A stretch of DNA of 64,000 nt from Hydra vulgaris. Lineage: Eukaryota > Cnidaria > Hydrozoa > Anthoathecata > Hydridae. The notes under the pieces are model-generated. The model had not been told where the DNA came from, searched no databases, and worked only from the letters and a program-made list of their open reading frames with translations. Location of the stretch: assembly GCF_038396675.1 (NCBI RefSeq), contig NC_088934.1, forward strand, positions 44,228,501-44,292,500, read 5' to 3'. The stretch's first letter is position 1; every line of letters begins with the position of its first letter. A program made the translations under genes and the position numbers. Shown one piece after another: positions 23,131-36,468 of the stretch.

Positions 23131-23829
23131 TAATGAGTTTTTTGTTGTTGTTTTCTTTTTTTTTTTTTTTATTCCTAATAATATGTAAAAATTAATGAAT
23201 GTAGAAGAGATAAATCTATTCCTCTCTTATTTAATCTTATAACTAACTTTTATAGTTTATTTTACAACTACATTACTTTTAGCTATTTTGGTTACAATTT
23301 TTTACTTATTTTACGATTTCTTCACTTTTGGCTATTTTGAGTGACTTGGTTGTAATTGCCAAATCTATCAGCTTGACAGGCAGAAAAATATGGATATCGA
23401 AAAGTACCAAACTTTAGTTCATGTAAGCATCAAATTGAAATGATGGTAGAAGATTAACCGTTCGCTAACATTAAACTTTTATGTATTGCATTGGAAGGCA
23501 ATTTTATTGAAATAAAAATATTTGGTAATATAAAACGTACTGTTGCTAAATAATGGTACTTATAGTTTAAATATCCCACATTCCTTTTTATATCACCCAT
23601 GCGACTATTTTAGGGCAAACATCACCCCGCTTCACCTTTTTCTTCCTGACTTGTTTTACTTTAAAATCTTTAAGTTAAAATCTTGCATTTGTCTCTCAAA
23701 AGTCTCTGAGTTAAAATCTCGCGTTTATTAAAGTATTGGTTATTTATAAAAATAACAATAAAAGTTAAAAACAAACAAAATGAACGAAAAGTAACAAAAA
23801 AAGGCAATGGCAAAACATCGGCTAAACGC
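23131..23829. other. Spacer, no gene seen
   Basis: T-rich and AT-rich DNA. 23255-23360 is a diverged copy of 21655-21770 (shared TTGGTTACAATTTT-like and TTACTTATTTTACGA words). Confidence 0.5.
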
Positions 23830-23972
23830 CGTTCGAAAAAGCGACTGCCATGCATGGACCATGTCTTAAACGGTGAGAAAAACTTGGATTGGGCCATGCT
23901 TGTCGGCCGATGGTGGACTAGTAATGACGCCGATGGTGGGCCATGCATAGGCCAAGCATGACGAGTTTGCTG
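23830..23972 (-). mobile_element. End of a CCCAGCAAAC-type element
   Basis: On the minus strand the end is CCCAGCAAACTCGTCATGCT, followed inward by repeated subterminal words: GGCCTATGCATGGCCCACC, then ATCGGCCGACAAGCATGGCC. The same end is seen at 17340. Subterminal repeated words usually serve as transposase-binding sites; that is an inference here. Confidence 0.55.
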
Positions 23973-23989
23973 GGAGATAACCATATAGA

Positions 23990-24175
23990 TTTTAAAACAC
24001 ATAAAACACGCTTAACAATTGCCCAAAAGTTTGGCTTAATGTCAGAACAATCTAAGAAGTAATAAAATTGAATCAATTGTCTGTATGTGCTTGGATCCGT
24101 TGTGATTAAATCACAAAGGCAACCTCCGTAATTCACTTTTCGATCGCGTATAGGGCCTTTTTTTATTTTTGGCAT
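23990..24175 (-). CDS. Possible short coding fragment, unknown
   Basis: A minus-strand frame starts at the ATG of 24173-24175 and reads 'MPKIKKGPIRDRKVNYGG', then 'DLITTDPSTYRQLIQFYYF', up to the MITE end at 23972. Codon use is less AT-biased than neighbours. It could be an exon or TE-derived N-terminus cut by the CCCAGCAAAC insertion. No family is recognised and no partner exon was found. Confidence 0.2.
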
Positions 24176-25419
<1,244 letters not shown>

Positions 25420-25436
25420 TAATATATATACATATA

Positions 25437-25547
<111 letters not shown>

Positions 25548-25559
25548 TGTACTTTAGTC

Positions 25560-26624
25560 ATGGTTATGTTGACTGGAATTTGGTGCGTTACGTTGTTATT
25601 GACGCATACAATGGGAACTCAAATTATTCCAACGTTTGAAGATTTTGAACGCGCAAAAACCGATCTTTTAACTTTAATCGAATCTGTTAAATTAAATAGA
25701 GACTTGCCCATGATTGCTGGTTGTGTTCGTTTAGTTTTTCACGATTGTATTGGTAAAGATAATTGCGATGGATGTATCGATCACACGCACAGTGGTAACA
25801 GAGGGTTAAAAATAACATCTGATCGCCTTGATACTTTATATGATGAGTCTTATAAAGGAAAAATTTCCAGAGCAGATTTCTACGCTTTAGCCGCTGTTGT
25901 TGCTCTAACTAGATCGACTGTTGATGCTCCAGTAAAATACTTAGGATTAAAATACTTTAAGGTTGGCAGAAAAGATTGTGAAACCTCCCCTAATCAAATT
26001 CAAAGTATTGATCCACCATTTGGCACCGACGGTACACATAAAACGTTTGAATTTTTCAAAAATGTATTTGGCTTTAATATAAGAGAAGCTGTGACAATTT
26101 TAGGAGGACACACGCTAGGAAGATGTAGGCTGGAAAACACTGGTTTTGTAGGAACCTTTGTAGATGAACAATTTTCAACAGTTTCTCCGGGCCCAGACAC
26201 TTTAGCTCCAACAAGCGTTCTTGACAATGCTTATTATAGAATGTTTATTGATATTGTACCATGGATACAAGTCACAATCAATGGAACAAGAAAGCAATGG
26301 CAGGTACCAAATCGCCCAATACCCAATGATAAATTGCCCGAGTTTGAAAGAACTACTTTACTTTTAAACTCAGATATGGGAAACTCTTGGGTCATAACGC
26401 CAACCGATGAAAACGGAGCAGTTTCTTGCACTCCAACTTCAGAATCGATTCCTTGTCAACATTCATTAGCTCATCGATATTCTGTTCAATTTGCACGAAA
26501 CAATGCGTTGTGGGTAAAAGAATTTACAAAAGTTTTTGCTCGCATGACTGAATTAAACCAAAATGTTTTAGTTGATGCTCCAACTGCACCCTATCCACCC
26601 TATGTTAAAAATTATTACAAGTAA
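25560..26624 (+). CDS. Secreted plant/fungal-type haem peroxidase, intronless
   Basis: 354 residues, apparently complete. Residues 1-20 are a hydrophobic signal peptide, so the enzyme is likely secreted or enters the ER. The distal haem block 'VRLVFHDC' gives Arg57, Phe60 and catalytic His61; the proximal block '[11 protein letters not shown]' gives haem-ligand His184, and '[11 protein letters not shown]' has the likely partner Asp272. The Phe at position 60 and eight cysteines in the mature part (C55, 63, 69, 72, 140, 189, 290, 299) match secreted class II/III peroxidases; class I enzymes such as ascorbate peroxidase have Trp and no disulfides. It would oxidise small substrates using H2O2. 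An Asn-Gly-Thr glycosylation site is at 241. The ATG follows ACTTTAG, so a 5' exon is possible. No introns interrupt it. Plant-related peroxidases are reported from Hydra; orthology here is not tested. Confidence 0.92.
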   Translation: MVMLTGIWCVTLLLTHTMGTQIIPTFEDFERAKTDLLTLIESVKLNRDLPMIAGCVRLVFHDCIGKDNCDGCIDHTHSGNRGLKITSDRLDTLYDESYKGKISRADFYALAAVVALTRSTVDAPVKYLGLKYFKVGRKDCETSPNQIQSIDPPFGTDGTHKTFEFFKNVFGFNIREAVTILGGHTLGRCRLENTGFVGTFVDEQFSTVSPGPDTLAPTSVLDNAYYRMFIDIVPWIQVTINGTRKQWQVPNRPIPNDKLPEFERTTLLLNSDMGNSWVITPTDENGAVSCTPTSESIPCQHSLAHRYSVQFARNNALWVKEFTKVFARMTELNQNVLVDAPTAPYPPYVKNYYK

Positions 26625-26900
26625 CTCAAATATAAAAAAAAATATTCTATACTATTTGTATTGTTTCACAACTAAAATTTTTGCATCAATGTGGAGTTTA
26701 TTGAAGTGGAACTTATTAAAAGCAGGACTTTTAATATTCTTAAATGTTTTTATATTTTTAATGTACATTTATATTGAGTTTTTTCTGGTCAAAAATCTCT
26801 TTAAAAGATTTATCATTGTTTTGTTTTTAACCCCATAACAATAAGAAAGTTTTAGACTTTTTTGGTGCGCCTCTACTTCCCAAATATTGTCACCTTTTTA
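26625..26900. other. 3' flank of peroxidase
   Basis: 276 bp of AT-rich DNA between the peroxidase stop and a mariner insertion. No canonical AATAAA close to the stop was seen; AAATATAAAAAAAAA at 26630 is a possible weak signal. Confidence 0.4.
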
Positions 26901-28215
26901 CTACTGTGATCAAAAAGTAAGGTGAATTTTTAATTTAAACTTCCCGCCTTATTCGAATCGTCCAATCTTTTTTATTTTTAAGTTGGTAGGAATGTCATTA
27001 ACATTTGCGCCAAATTACATGTCAAACTCATAATTATTTTTTTTTGTTTACGCTTGTTTCTGAAGTACCAAAAGTGCATTCGGCGATTTTCACGATGTCT
27101 AATTTTGTTGAGCAAAGAAGTGCTATTAAATTTTGTTTGCGGAATGATATTTCTGCTGCTGAAACGTATCGAATGTTGCAAAAGGCCTTCGGTGAAGAGA
27201 CTATGTCTCAAAAACATGTTTACAAGTGGTACAAAGACTTCAAAGAAGGCCGAGAACGTGTTGATGACTTGGAACGCTCCGGACGACCATCGACTTCGAT
27301 TGATGATCACCACATCAACAAAATCAAAGAATTGGTGCTTGCAAATCGTCGGTTAACCATTCGAGACCTTGTTGACATGGTTGGAATATCATTTGGGTCG
27401 GTGCAAGCGATTTTGAAGGATCATTTAGGCTTCAGAAGACTCAAATCACGTTTGGTGCCGAAATTTCTCAATTTCTTTGAAAAAGAGCGTCGCGTTAAAA
27501 CGTGTGAAGCAATGCTTTCTGAATATCAAGACATCTACAAACAAATTATTACTGGCGATGAGACTTGGGTCTACGCATACGACCCTGAAACAACCGACCA
27601 ATCGACTGAATACCGTGAAAAAGGCGAGCCGAGACCGAAGCAACCACGTCAAAGTTGCTCAAAAATCAAGGTCATGTTGACTGTTTTCTTTGATTATTGT
27701 GGTGTCGCGCACTACGAATTCCTTCCAACTGGCCAAACTGTCAACAAGGAATATTATTTAAGCGTTATGCAACGTTTGCGTGAAGCTATTCGCAAAAAGA
27801 GACCGGAATTATGGGCCAATAACTCTTGGATTTTGCACCACGATAATGCGCCTTCGCACACAGCACTGGTTCTTCGTGAGTTTTTCGCCAAAAACTCTAC
27901 TCATGTTGCTCCACAACCACCGTATTCGCCCGACTTAGCACCATGTGACTTCTGGCTGTTCCCAAAGCTCAAGAGACCACTCCGGGGAAATCGTTTTGAG
28001 TCCATTGAAGAGATCCAACGTGAATCGGCACGCGCATTGAAGGCTATCCCTACCGAGGACTTTTCGGCATGCTTCGAAGACTGGAAAAAACGTTGGCAAA
28101 GGTGCATTGGGGCCGGGGGGGGGATTATTTTGAGCGGGACGATACAGATTTGGAAGAATAAATAAAGATTTTTCATTTTATAAAAAAAATTCACCTTACT
28201 TTTTGATCACAGTAG
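26901..28215 (+). mobile_element. Full-length mariner (DD34D), TA target duplication
   Basis: TA occurs at 26899-26900 and 28216-28217. Terminal inverted repeats of about 31 bp are identical over their readable length, starting CTACTGTGATCAAAAAGTAA. The 1315-bp length and single-ORF layout are typical of mariner. Identical ends and an open ORF mean a recent insertion. Confidence 0.97.
27095..28165 (+). CDS. Mariner transposase, C-terminus shifted
   Basis: 356 codons from '[13 protein letters not shown]'; an in-frame ATG at 27005 is upstream but mariner proteins start at this point. The paired helix-turn-helix DNA-binding region covers about residues 1-110. The catalytic triad is Asp155 ('ITGDETW'), Asp250 ('HHDNAPSH') and Asp285 ('LAPCDFW'), with 34 residues between the last two, so DD34D. 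The linker 'YSPDLAP' is present. Near the end, after 'CIGAGG', a nine-G run (28115-28123) shifts the frame: the normal ending '[12 protein letters not shown]' is readable in another frame, but this ORF instead ends '[14 protein letters not shown]'. Catalytic core intact; whether the altered tail matters is unknown. Confidence 0.95.
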   Translation: MSNFVEQRSAIKFCLRNDISAAETYRMLQKAFGEETMSQKHVYKWYKDFKEGRERVDDLERSGRPSTSIDDHHINKIKELVLANRRLTIRDLVDMVGISFGSVQAILKDHLGFRRLKSRLVPKFLNFFEKERRVKTCEAMLSEYQDIYKQIITGDETWVYAYDPETTDQSTEYREKGEPRPKQPRQSCSKIKVMLTVFFDYCGVAHYEFLPTGQTVNKEYYLSVMQRLREAIRKKRPELWANNSWILHHDNAPSHTALVLREFFAKNSTHVAPQPPYSPDLAPCDFWLFPKLKRPLRGNRFESIEEIQRESARALKAIPTEDFSACFEDWKKRWQRCIGAGGGIILSGTIQIWKNK

Positions 28216-28217
28216 TA

Positions 28218-28930
28218 AATAACTTTTATTTTAGAATTAAAACTTAAATAAATTCCTAATTAAAGTACTTTATTTGACATATGTTAACAGTACAAATTTA
28301 ATATTTTGCTGACGATTTGATTATAATCAATTTTATCAGTTAATTCAATTTTAACTATTAAGAATTGCGTCTAACAACTGGAAACTCCTATTTAAAAAAA
28401 TTATAAAATAACAAAATAACTTTTAATGGCGTAAATACTTTTGTATCGTTCTCTTTATGGTTTTTAAAATGATTTATTTTATGTCTGGTGACCGTTACGT
28501 CAATGACGATCTGAGCCGTTCAGATCAGAAAAGTAAAAAAAAAAAAAATTAGTACGTTGCAACGTAGAGTAAAACCGGGTCGAACCGCACACTGATCGAA
28601 ATCATCAAATAAAAACTAAACGGATATGGCTATGAAAAAAATAAAAATAGATTCAAATACAGAAATCTTCTCTATTCGAATTGATAAAATTATAGGCCGA
28701 TTCAATTCCATTTTTTACTTTTTTCATACAACTCTAACGGGGAGTCAAAATTTTTTATATATTTTTTATCGTTTCGAACAAAATAGCGCTTGAACCAAAA
28801 CTGATATAAAAATAATTTTAGCACTATCTTGTTGGAAATTTAATCTTAGTTCTGATAGTATAATTTTTATGCAGTTAGAACAAAAAGTTAAACAAAAAAT
28901 CAAGAAAGTAAAAACAACACTTTTTTCTGA
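28218..28930. other. Spacer with GC-richer patch
   Basis: AACCGGGTCGAACCGCACAC-like DNA at 28573-28595 resembles the terminal sequence of the pogo-like element starting at about 28932 and may be a second end. Otherwise AT-rich. Confidence 0.4.
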
Positions 28931-28931
28931 T

Positions 28932-30930
28932 AAAACCGCACACTCGATTAATTACTTAGTTTAGTTTTTTGCATGTGGCTAAGCGCCTATCTTTATCTAA
29001 TTAACTTAGTGTTAATTCCGGTTTATTTAAAAATGAACTAAAATGTTATTTGTTAAAATAATCATCTCTTACTCATTAAAAACCAATTATTGTATTATTT
29101 CTCAATATAATCATTACTCACTCAATTCAATTTAACTCATTCACTTTAACATGTCAACTAAAAAAACAAAAGCATGCAAGAAAGTCGATATACTAGCCAC
29201 ATTAACTGATATGAAAGAAAGTAATATATTGTTGAGAAAAGCTGCATTCAAACATGGCGTTCCAGTTCCAACGCTCAAAGATCGCAAAAATAAAAACAAC
29301 AAAGACTTCCATGGCTTAGATACAACAATGGTACTCTCAAATGAAACAGAAAGATTTATGGTGCATGCGTTCCAATTACTTGGTGGCTGAAGAAAAGCGG
29401 ATAACTTAGCATTTAAAAGAGCCACTTCTTGTACGCCAGAAATAATTGATCGTTATTTTGAATGCGTCGCCAAGCAATATCAACAGACTGGAATAACTTC
29501 TGGGTCGCATATTTGGAATTGTGATGAAACAGGTTTTTCGGGTGATTAAGGCAAAGCAACCGTAGTGTGTCGAAAAGGGACAAGATGTGCATTTAACTTA
29601 CTGGCAACAGTTAAAAAATTCATTATACTGTAAACAATTACTGCAACGCTGATGGGTATTTTACATCGCCATTTGTAATATACAAAGCCAAAAGAAACTT
29701 TCGTCCTGACTTGGCAAGAGGTGGTCCAGTTGGCACCAAATATTCAATTTCAAAATCTGGTTGGATTTTCAGTCATTCAATAAAGGATACATTTATTGAA
29801 TTGCTGAAAGAAGTATTTATTCCCAAAACTGAGCAAATTGGTAGTATTCTTATTTTAGTATTAGATGGGCATAGAAATCACATAACTTTGGAAGCAGTAT
29901 TGTTGTGCAAAAAACACAATATAATCTTGATTTGTCTACCTGAGCATTCTTCACATATTCTACAACCATTGGATAGAGGTGTCTATTGTCATGTCAAACA
30001 AGCATGGAAAGAAATTCTTAGAAAGTATTGCAAAGACTCAAAATGCAAGAATTTAAATAAACAAAATTTTCCACCGTTGCTCAAACTGCTGTACGAGAGT
30101 GTAAATGTTTTTTACGCTTGCATGCAATTGCTGGTTTCCAGTACACTGGCTTATTCCACTTAATGAAAACAACATAAATCATTAGCAATCACACAAGCGT
30201 TTAATCCACCTGCATAAACTTGAGCAGCCTTCGCAGCACCTACACCATCTTGCTCAGACACAGCTTTATCATCTTCAACAGCCGTCGCAGCACCTACTCC
30301 AACTGCACACCGATTACCATCTTTCTCAACTACACCAGCTTCAAGTTTTGATAGATATCAAGTATGCGTTGAGCGTTGCAAAAACAGTATCGAGATAAAG
30401 CAGTTTTTTGAAGCCAGAAATAAATCGCATCTAAAGAAATCGAAGCAGTGCAACATGTCAAAACTTGGCGGTAAATGTTTTACCGAAGAAAATGTGATCG
30501 AGTTCCTCAAATTAAAAGGTGAAGAAAAAGCAACAAAGGAAGCCGTGAAAGTTGCTAAACTTAAAGCAAATCGTAGACCTTCTATGCCAAGTACTCAAAT
30601 GCCTGAGCATAACAATGCTGAGTAACCTCAGCAAAACAATAATAAAGAACAAGTACCAGAAGCCAAACGATTAAAAGTTGCAAAATGTAAAAAGTGTAGG
30701 GTACAGTTACACACAGAAATATTGCAATGTGAAGGTTTGATGTGTCGGGTACAGTTGTGCAAAGAAACATGTTTGCCAAAGAAATATGTAGTTGGAACTA
30801 AATTTTTTTGTTGCAAAAAATGTAAATACTTTTATATAGTTTCTTAAATATAAGTTGTGTTAAAAAAATTATAATAAAGAAGTTAAAATTTAAAAATTTC
30901 GATGTTTTCTCAAGTGTGCGGTTTTATAAG
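28932..30930 (+). mobile_element. Pogo/Tigger-like DNA transposon, decayed
   Basis: Inverted end motifs ATAAAACCGCACACTCGA (about 28932) and TCAAGTGTGCGGTTTTAT (about 30912) frame a broken transposase gene. The similarity continues a few bases outward (TTTTTTCT), so the exact boundary and a TA duplication cannot be fixed. Confidence 0.7.
29151..30847 (+). pseudogene. Pogo/Tigger-like transposase, broken
   Basis: N-terminal part (29151-29388): 'MSTKKTKACKKVDILA' and 'LLRKAAFKHGVPVPTLKDR', a psq-type helix-turn-helix. After a stop at 29388 (TGG to TGA likely), 'HIWNCDETGFSGD' carries the first catalytic Asp; a stop follows at 29548. Then 'YFTSPFVIYKAKRNF', 'SILILVLDGHRNHIT' with the second Asp, and 'LICLPEHSSHILQPLDRGVY' with the final Asp, as in the DDE_1 domain. 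The C-terminus (30650-30847) has paired cysteines, 'CKKCRVQLH' and 'FCCKKCKYFY', perhaps a zinc-binding tail. At least three breaks; not functional. Confidence 0.85.
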
Positions 30931-32330
30931 AAAAGTCGCCTAAAATCGCACAATTTTTTTTTCTTTACATTTAATATTTTCGATAACTTTATTATTATTT
31001 TTTTGCTATTTATGTTTTTCACCCTAATTTTACGTGCAACAAAAAATGTCGTTGAAACCATAGTCATAGAGTTTAACTTGTCTGGAAACAGGTTTCAGGT
31101 TTGTCAGGTTTAACTTGTTTTGAAACAGTTTTCCTATAACACTTAAGTTCCTTTCTATACTAGTACTCAGCCTACTTTAGAGTGCATCAAATTGTAAACC
31201 TTGTATTTCGTTATAGTTAAGTTGCATATTTTCTGGGATAAATATTGAAATGGTAGGAGAAAATTGTGTTTGTTTTGGTTATTTAGTTTCAAGTTATTAT
31301 TTTGGATTGCATATATATTTCGTATTCCGAATAAAAATGATGAATATAGAATAAAATAAAAATAAAAACTGTTGATAAATGTATTTACGTGACAGAGTTT
31401 GTAGTGGTATGAATATGCATATTCAAGCCATATAGCTTATATCATATAAGCATATAAGTTATGTGCTATATGAAAATATGTTATAGATGCAAATATCTGT
31501 ATAATTAGATGAATGTGTATGGGTATAAATGCTTAGTATCATATATTCAGAGTATATTTATTAAAAATGTTAGCTAATAGAGCTTAATAAACTCTATATT
31601 CTATATAAAGATTACTTAGCTGGATTAGTTGATAATTTATATATCACTATTTACATTATGTTGGTATTTTTTCTGGAAACAAGAAAAATTCAAGTACAAT
31701 TTTATCATTTTAGATTGTTTAAAAGCACTTATTCCTGGAAAACACTCTAAGAAAAAATTAGAAATTTCTATCTTAGGATAGGATACATGTATGTGGTATA
31801 CCCTTAATACGACATAATTCTCTACCTTAGACAGAAAATTATGCCTTAATTATTACCTAAATTATGTTAAAAACAATGATTTGTTGTAAAATTTTCTACT
31901 TTAAATGTATAATTTTGTACCTTTGAAGGAAAAAAAATGATATGTCTATACTTTGGAACCATATTGCTTATATATTTTAAGAAGACAGAGAATGTGACTT
32001 TTGTATTTTACTTTAACTTACTTTTAAGCATATAAAGTTAACAAAATATTTATTAAGAAGCATTAAATTTGCTGCCTAAGTAATAAGTTTTTGCTGTATT
32101 AAAAATTTGATTACATAATGGAATAGATTATTTGAATATTATTTTCTGCACCAACAATCACTTAGTGCTTGCAAGGATAACCTATCTTTTAATGACTTTG
32201 GCTTCAATAATAACAACAAAAAAAACTAAAAAATATTTTTAGTAGCTGGAAATGTAATGCATTTAATAACCATGTAGCTACATGGTTAATGTAAAGTGGT
32301 ATTAATATAGTATTAAGTCATGCCAACGAA
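30931..32330. other. 1.4 kb AT-rich spacer, no gene seen
   Basis: No ORF with a known motif. A palindrome-rich patch sits at 31411-31480 (ATATGCATATTC, CATATAGCTTATATCATATA). Nothing else is recognised. Confidence 0.6.
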
Positions 32331-32548
<218 letters not shown>

Positions 32549-32998
32549 ATATATACAAATCTAATATATTAGATTTGTTTAAAACTAAATTTTTTTTTAT
32601 AAAGTATATGTAAAATAGCAGTGTTGTCATTAATATTTTAAAAATAAAAAGACAATTGTTTTATTTTTATTATTTAGTCTTGTATTATTATTTTTGCTTA
32701 TTATTCTATACAATTTTGGCTAAGTTTTAAAAAGAAATTGTTGTTTCATAAAATATTATGAAGAATCATTGGTAAAAAATTTCAGCATTTCCATCAAATG
32801 AATCAGTTACATTTTTACTGGGAACTAAGCTGTAATGACTTCTTCTGGAAAAATTTCAATATTTATACTTGATTTTAAATTTTGAAAATCAGCTTATAGC
32901 AGAGTACCATTTATATGAAGCAAGTTTTTGCAATCTGGACTAAAAATAGTTTAAAATTCTAATAGGGCTGAAAATAATCTTTGCTTTCTTTTATTCTT
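32549..32998. other. Spacer, no gene seen
   Basis: AT-rich flank of the nested element beginning at 32999. Confidence 0.5.
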
Positions 32999-33499
32999 TA
33001 CCCAGTAAACACGCTTTAGTTGGTCCAACTAACGGGCTAGTATTGGCTATAGTTGGCTAACTGTTGGCATTCCGTGCCAACCATTAACTGACTGTATACC
33101 GTGTGTTTTTGAATCGTAAAAGTTTCCCGTAAGTTTTATCAAAGTATTTATAATTATATTTTATGTAAATGTTTAGTCGCGTTAGTATAATATGAAGCAA
33201 TTTATACATTTTTTACTTTCAAACGCTTTTTTACCTTTTAATTAAACTTTTAAACTCAAGCTTTCCTTCACCTTTTAATATAACCGTTTTGCTGATAAGT
33301 AGAAATATTTTACTTTTATCCATTAGTTACATATTCCTATATAAATTTTGACATTTGTTAGAGTTTTTTATTTAACTTCATGATGATTTTATTATGTATT
33401 AGACATTTTAGCTCCATTTTAACTATTATTAAGAGTTAAAATACAGCTAAAATGTGTATGTGCGTATAAAGTAGTATGGTAGTATGTTTACGTGTGTAT

Positions 33500-33650
<151 letters not shown>

Positions 33651-33829
33651 GCATACATAAAGGTTATTGTATTCTAATATATAAATATATATATGTTATA
33701 GTATAATAACTTATATGTATGCATTTTGTGTTTGAGAATGACTGATCTATAAATGTAGGTATAGTTTATATGGTATTATTTTTAGCACTCCCCTAAACGA
33801 CTACTTCTATGCCCTTATTGCTATTGACA

Positions 33830-34770
33830 ATAATCTATTAATGCATTGATTTTCAATTCATATATGATGTCTTTTTCTTTGTGTTTACTTATTCATTACA
33901 TTTTTTCATTTCATATTTATCATATGATGGATTTTTCGCAATATAGAAGAACAAAGTATTGTAAATTTGTATGAATTTTTTAAAAATATCTACTAATAAT
34001 TAGTCCAGTTGATGTCTAAACTTCAATGTTGCATATGTCATTTTTAAGTAGTTTCTAGGTTTTTCTAAATCTGTTTCTTATTCACATGGTTTTACAAGCA
34101 AGGTCTGCAAGCAAATTTGAGCTGAAAATTTTTTTAGCCTATAAGGAGAATTGATGTTGTTTTTTGTTTAATTTAATTTGTTTAAATATAGTAGTTTTAA
34201 TAAATAAATGTTTGTTTGCTCTTGGTTTTTTACTTATTTGTTTTCAGATTCTTAAGAACTAGGCAACTTAGCTAAGCAAGTTTTGTTTTATTTTTTAGTG
34301 TAATTGGAAAGAGCTGAAAGCTATTTTTTAGTGCAATTGTAAAGAATTGAAGTGTTTTTTAGTCACTTGACACAGTATAACTGGTACTGATTTGAGTAAG
34401 TTTACTATTTTTTTATTTATTTTATATTGGATTTATTTTATATTAGATATATATTTTATGTATTTAACGTGGGAAAGTTACTGTAATTTGTTGACAAAAA
34501 AGTGATCAACAAATTACAGTCTTTAGTTTGTTGATCACTTAAATAATTTTGTGCATTGTAGTCTAGATTCTTTGTTAAATTAAAAATAATTGATGTAAAT
34601 AAATATTGTTTAATATTTTTAATTAACAGCTTATGTATATAAACATAAAAAGATATGGATTTCAATAAATCTTAAGTTTAAATGTAGTCTTAGATTTGAA
34701 AAGATCACAATTTGTAAGATTCTTTTACATTTTCTTATTATTCAGCTTTAACAATAGTAATGTTTCTGGC
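33830..34770. other. Interior DNA of element A, left portion
   Basis: No gene. 34480-34494 pairs with 34506-34520 (15 bp perfect) and 34501-34513 pairs with 34527-34539, giving two competing hairpins. Contains (TTTAGTG)-like short repeats at 34295-34360. Confidence 0.6.
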
Positions 34771-35545
34771 AGAGCCGGATTTAGAGTTTTAGGGGCCCAA
34801 GGCCAAAAAAAAGCCTGCGGCCCCATTTTTAGAAGTAATATGTTAGTTTAAAAAAATATAATCTTAGTTTAGCGTAATTAAAAGTTTTATTTCAATTTTT
34901 TTTTAATATTTTTTAAAATCTACATCATTTTTTTTCTGTATTTTTCATTAACAAAGTCTTTAATCAATGAATCTATATTAATTGATTTTTGTGACATAGT
35001 TGATCGCAAATCATTTTTTATTAATTTTAGTTTTGAAAATTACCTTTCTCCAGAGCAGTTGGATATCATGAAACATTTGAAAATCCTAAGAATTTAAATT
35101 TAATAAAATCCTAAGAATCCTAAGATTTCAGTATTTAGAAATGTAGCCTCCATTTGTTTTTCCTTTATAAGTTTGTACAAAAACAAATGGGACAATTCAG
35201 GAACTTGAGTATTAAAATGTTTTTTCAAATACAGATGTAGATATTCAATTCTGCATATAAATTATCATCAATATCTTCCGTGTAGTCTTCCACCAGACGA
35301 TTAATGCATGTCTTCAGTTTATCTTTGTTGAATCTCATGTCTATTAAAAATACAAATTTGTCATTCAGTTCCTGATAGCATTGAGCTCTTTCTTTTAAAT
35401 TTGTAGTAAGATTATTGATAGTTTTAAAAAAAATGTTCGTCTTAAACTCTTTACGTGGACTTAATTAAGGTTCTTCTGATCGGTTTTCACCTAGTAGCGC
35501 TTTCTTATTATGGTGTCTCTTTTGTAAATAGTCTATGTCTGGTAA

Positions 35546-36468
35546 CCAGGCCTTCCCAGGAAAGGCGTGCGGTCGCACGCCTTGAGTGAACACGGATATT
35601 TTTTTTTTTTTGGATAACTTGGCCACGCTTTTTTAGCATACATTAAAAATAACGCATTTTTAAAAAGAGGCTGAAAAAATCAAATTAAATTCGTTGTATT
35701 ACTTTGTAATTTTTTAAATAATTTATTCTTTTCATTAATAAGGAAATAATAACATAAAAATAATATATATATATATTATTTTTTTTTGAATTTTTTTTTC
35801 TTATAACAAAATTTTTTTTTTTTTATTTTACATAATTTTTTTCTAATTTTAATTTTTTTCGCATAAGTATGTCTTTCTACAAAAAATAACTTCTAAGTTC
35901 TAGAAGAATTATTATCTACAAGGTTCTTGATAAGGATATGAACCTTTAGCTCATTCGGTTAAGACATTACATAGCGCTGCGGAGACCCGGGTTCGCATCC
36001 GCGTCAGCAGAGCATATTTTTCAAAATAGATTAAAAAAGTTTTCGGTCACATTTTCTGTTTATTTTTTCGACTTGTCTCAAATATCGTTGCTGAAAAAAT
36101 CAACACCTAAAAATATATTATAAATAATTATAATATAAATAAATAAAAAATAAATAAATTTTTTTTTATGTTTACTAGACATAAAAAAAAAAAATTGTAA
36201 TAAGAAAAAATTTTTTTTTTTAAATAAGTATAAATATATATATATATATATTTCATTTTTATGTTCATATTTTTATATTAATAATAGAAATAAATTATGA
36301 ATAAAAATAATAAAATAATACGACAATTTAGTTAGGTTTTTTCAGCGCCTTTTTAAAAATGCGTCATTAATATATGCTAAAAACCGTGGCCAAACTCTCA
36401 AAAAATATATATATATATGCGTGGTCACTCAAAGCGACCGACCGCACGCCTCTCCTGGGAAGGCCTGG
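35546..36468. mobile_element. 923-bp foldback element with a tRNA-like core
   Basis: The outer ends are a perfect inverted match (CCAGGCCTTCCCAGG at 35546-35560, its complement ending at 36468), and the complementarity continues inward with mismatches (GGCGTGCGGTCG; TTTTTAAAAAGAGGCTGAAA; ATTAAATTCGT) for more than 100 bp. The centre (35940-36020) is tRNA-like. There is no ORF, so it must be non-autonomous. No clear target duplication: left flank TCTGGTAA, right flank AAACAGCA. It sits inside the hAT pseudogene, so it is younger than that copy. Confidence 0.8.
35940..36020 (+). ncRNA. tRNA-like core with A and B boxes
   Basis: TTAGCTCATTCGGTTAAGAC is a near-consensus A box/D arm and, about 35 nt on, ACCCGGGTTCGCATCC contains a B box (GGTTCGCATCC; consensus GGTTCGANTCC). 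Stem pairing is imperfect, so it is probably not a working tRNA, but it could promote pol III transcription. It is the only GC-rich patch of the element. Confidence 0.65.

Noticed and set aside
25560-26624. Peroxidase as class I ascorbate peroxidase or bacterial contamination
   Set aside because: Distal Phe, paired cysteines and a signal peptide argue against class I; AT-rich animal TEs directly on both sides argue against contamination.
26572-26838. Second gene overlapping the peroxidase end
   Set aside because: Shadow frame of the peroxidase C-terminus continuing into AT-rich 3' DNA; Phe/Leu/Ile-rich composition is typical of non-coding sequence.
27446-27652. Antisense ORFs across mariner and hAT genes
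   Set aside because: Shadows of the sense transposase frames; no independent motif.
35940-36020. Functional tRNA gene
   Set aside because: A and B boxes are good but acceptor and anticodon stems do not pair properly.
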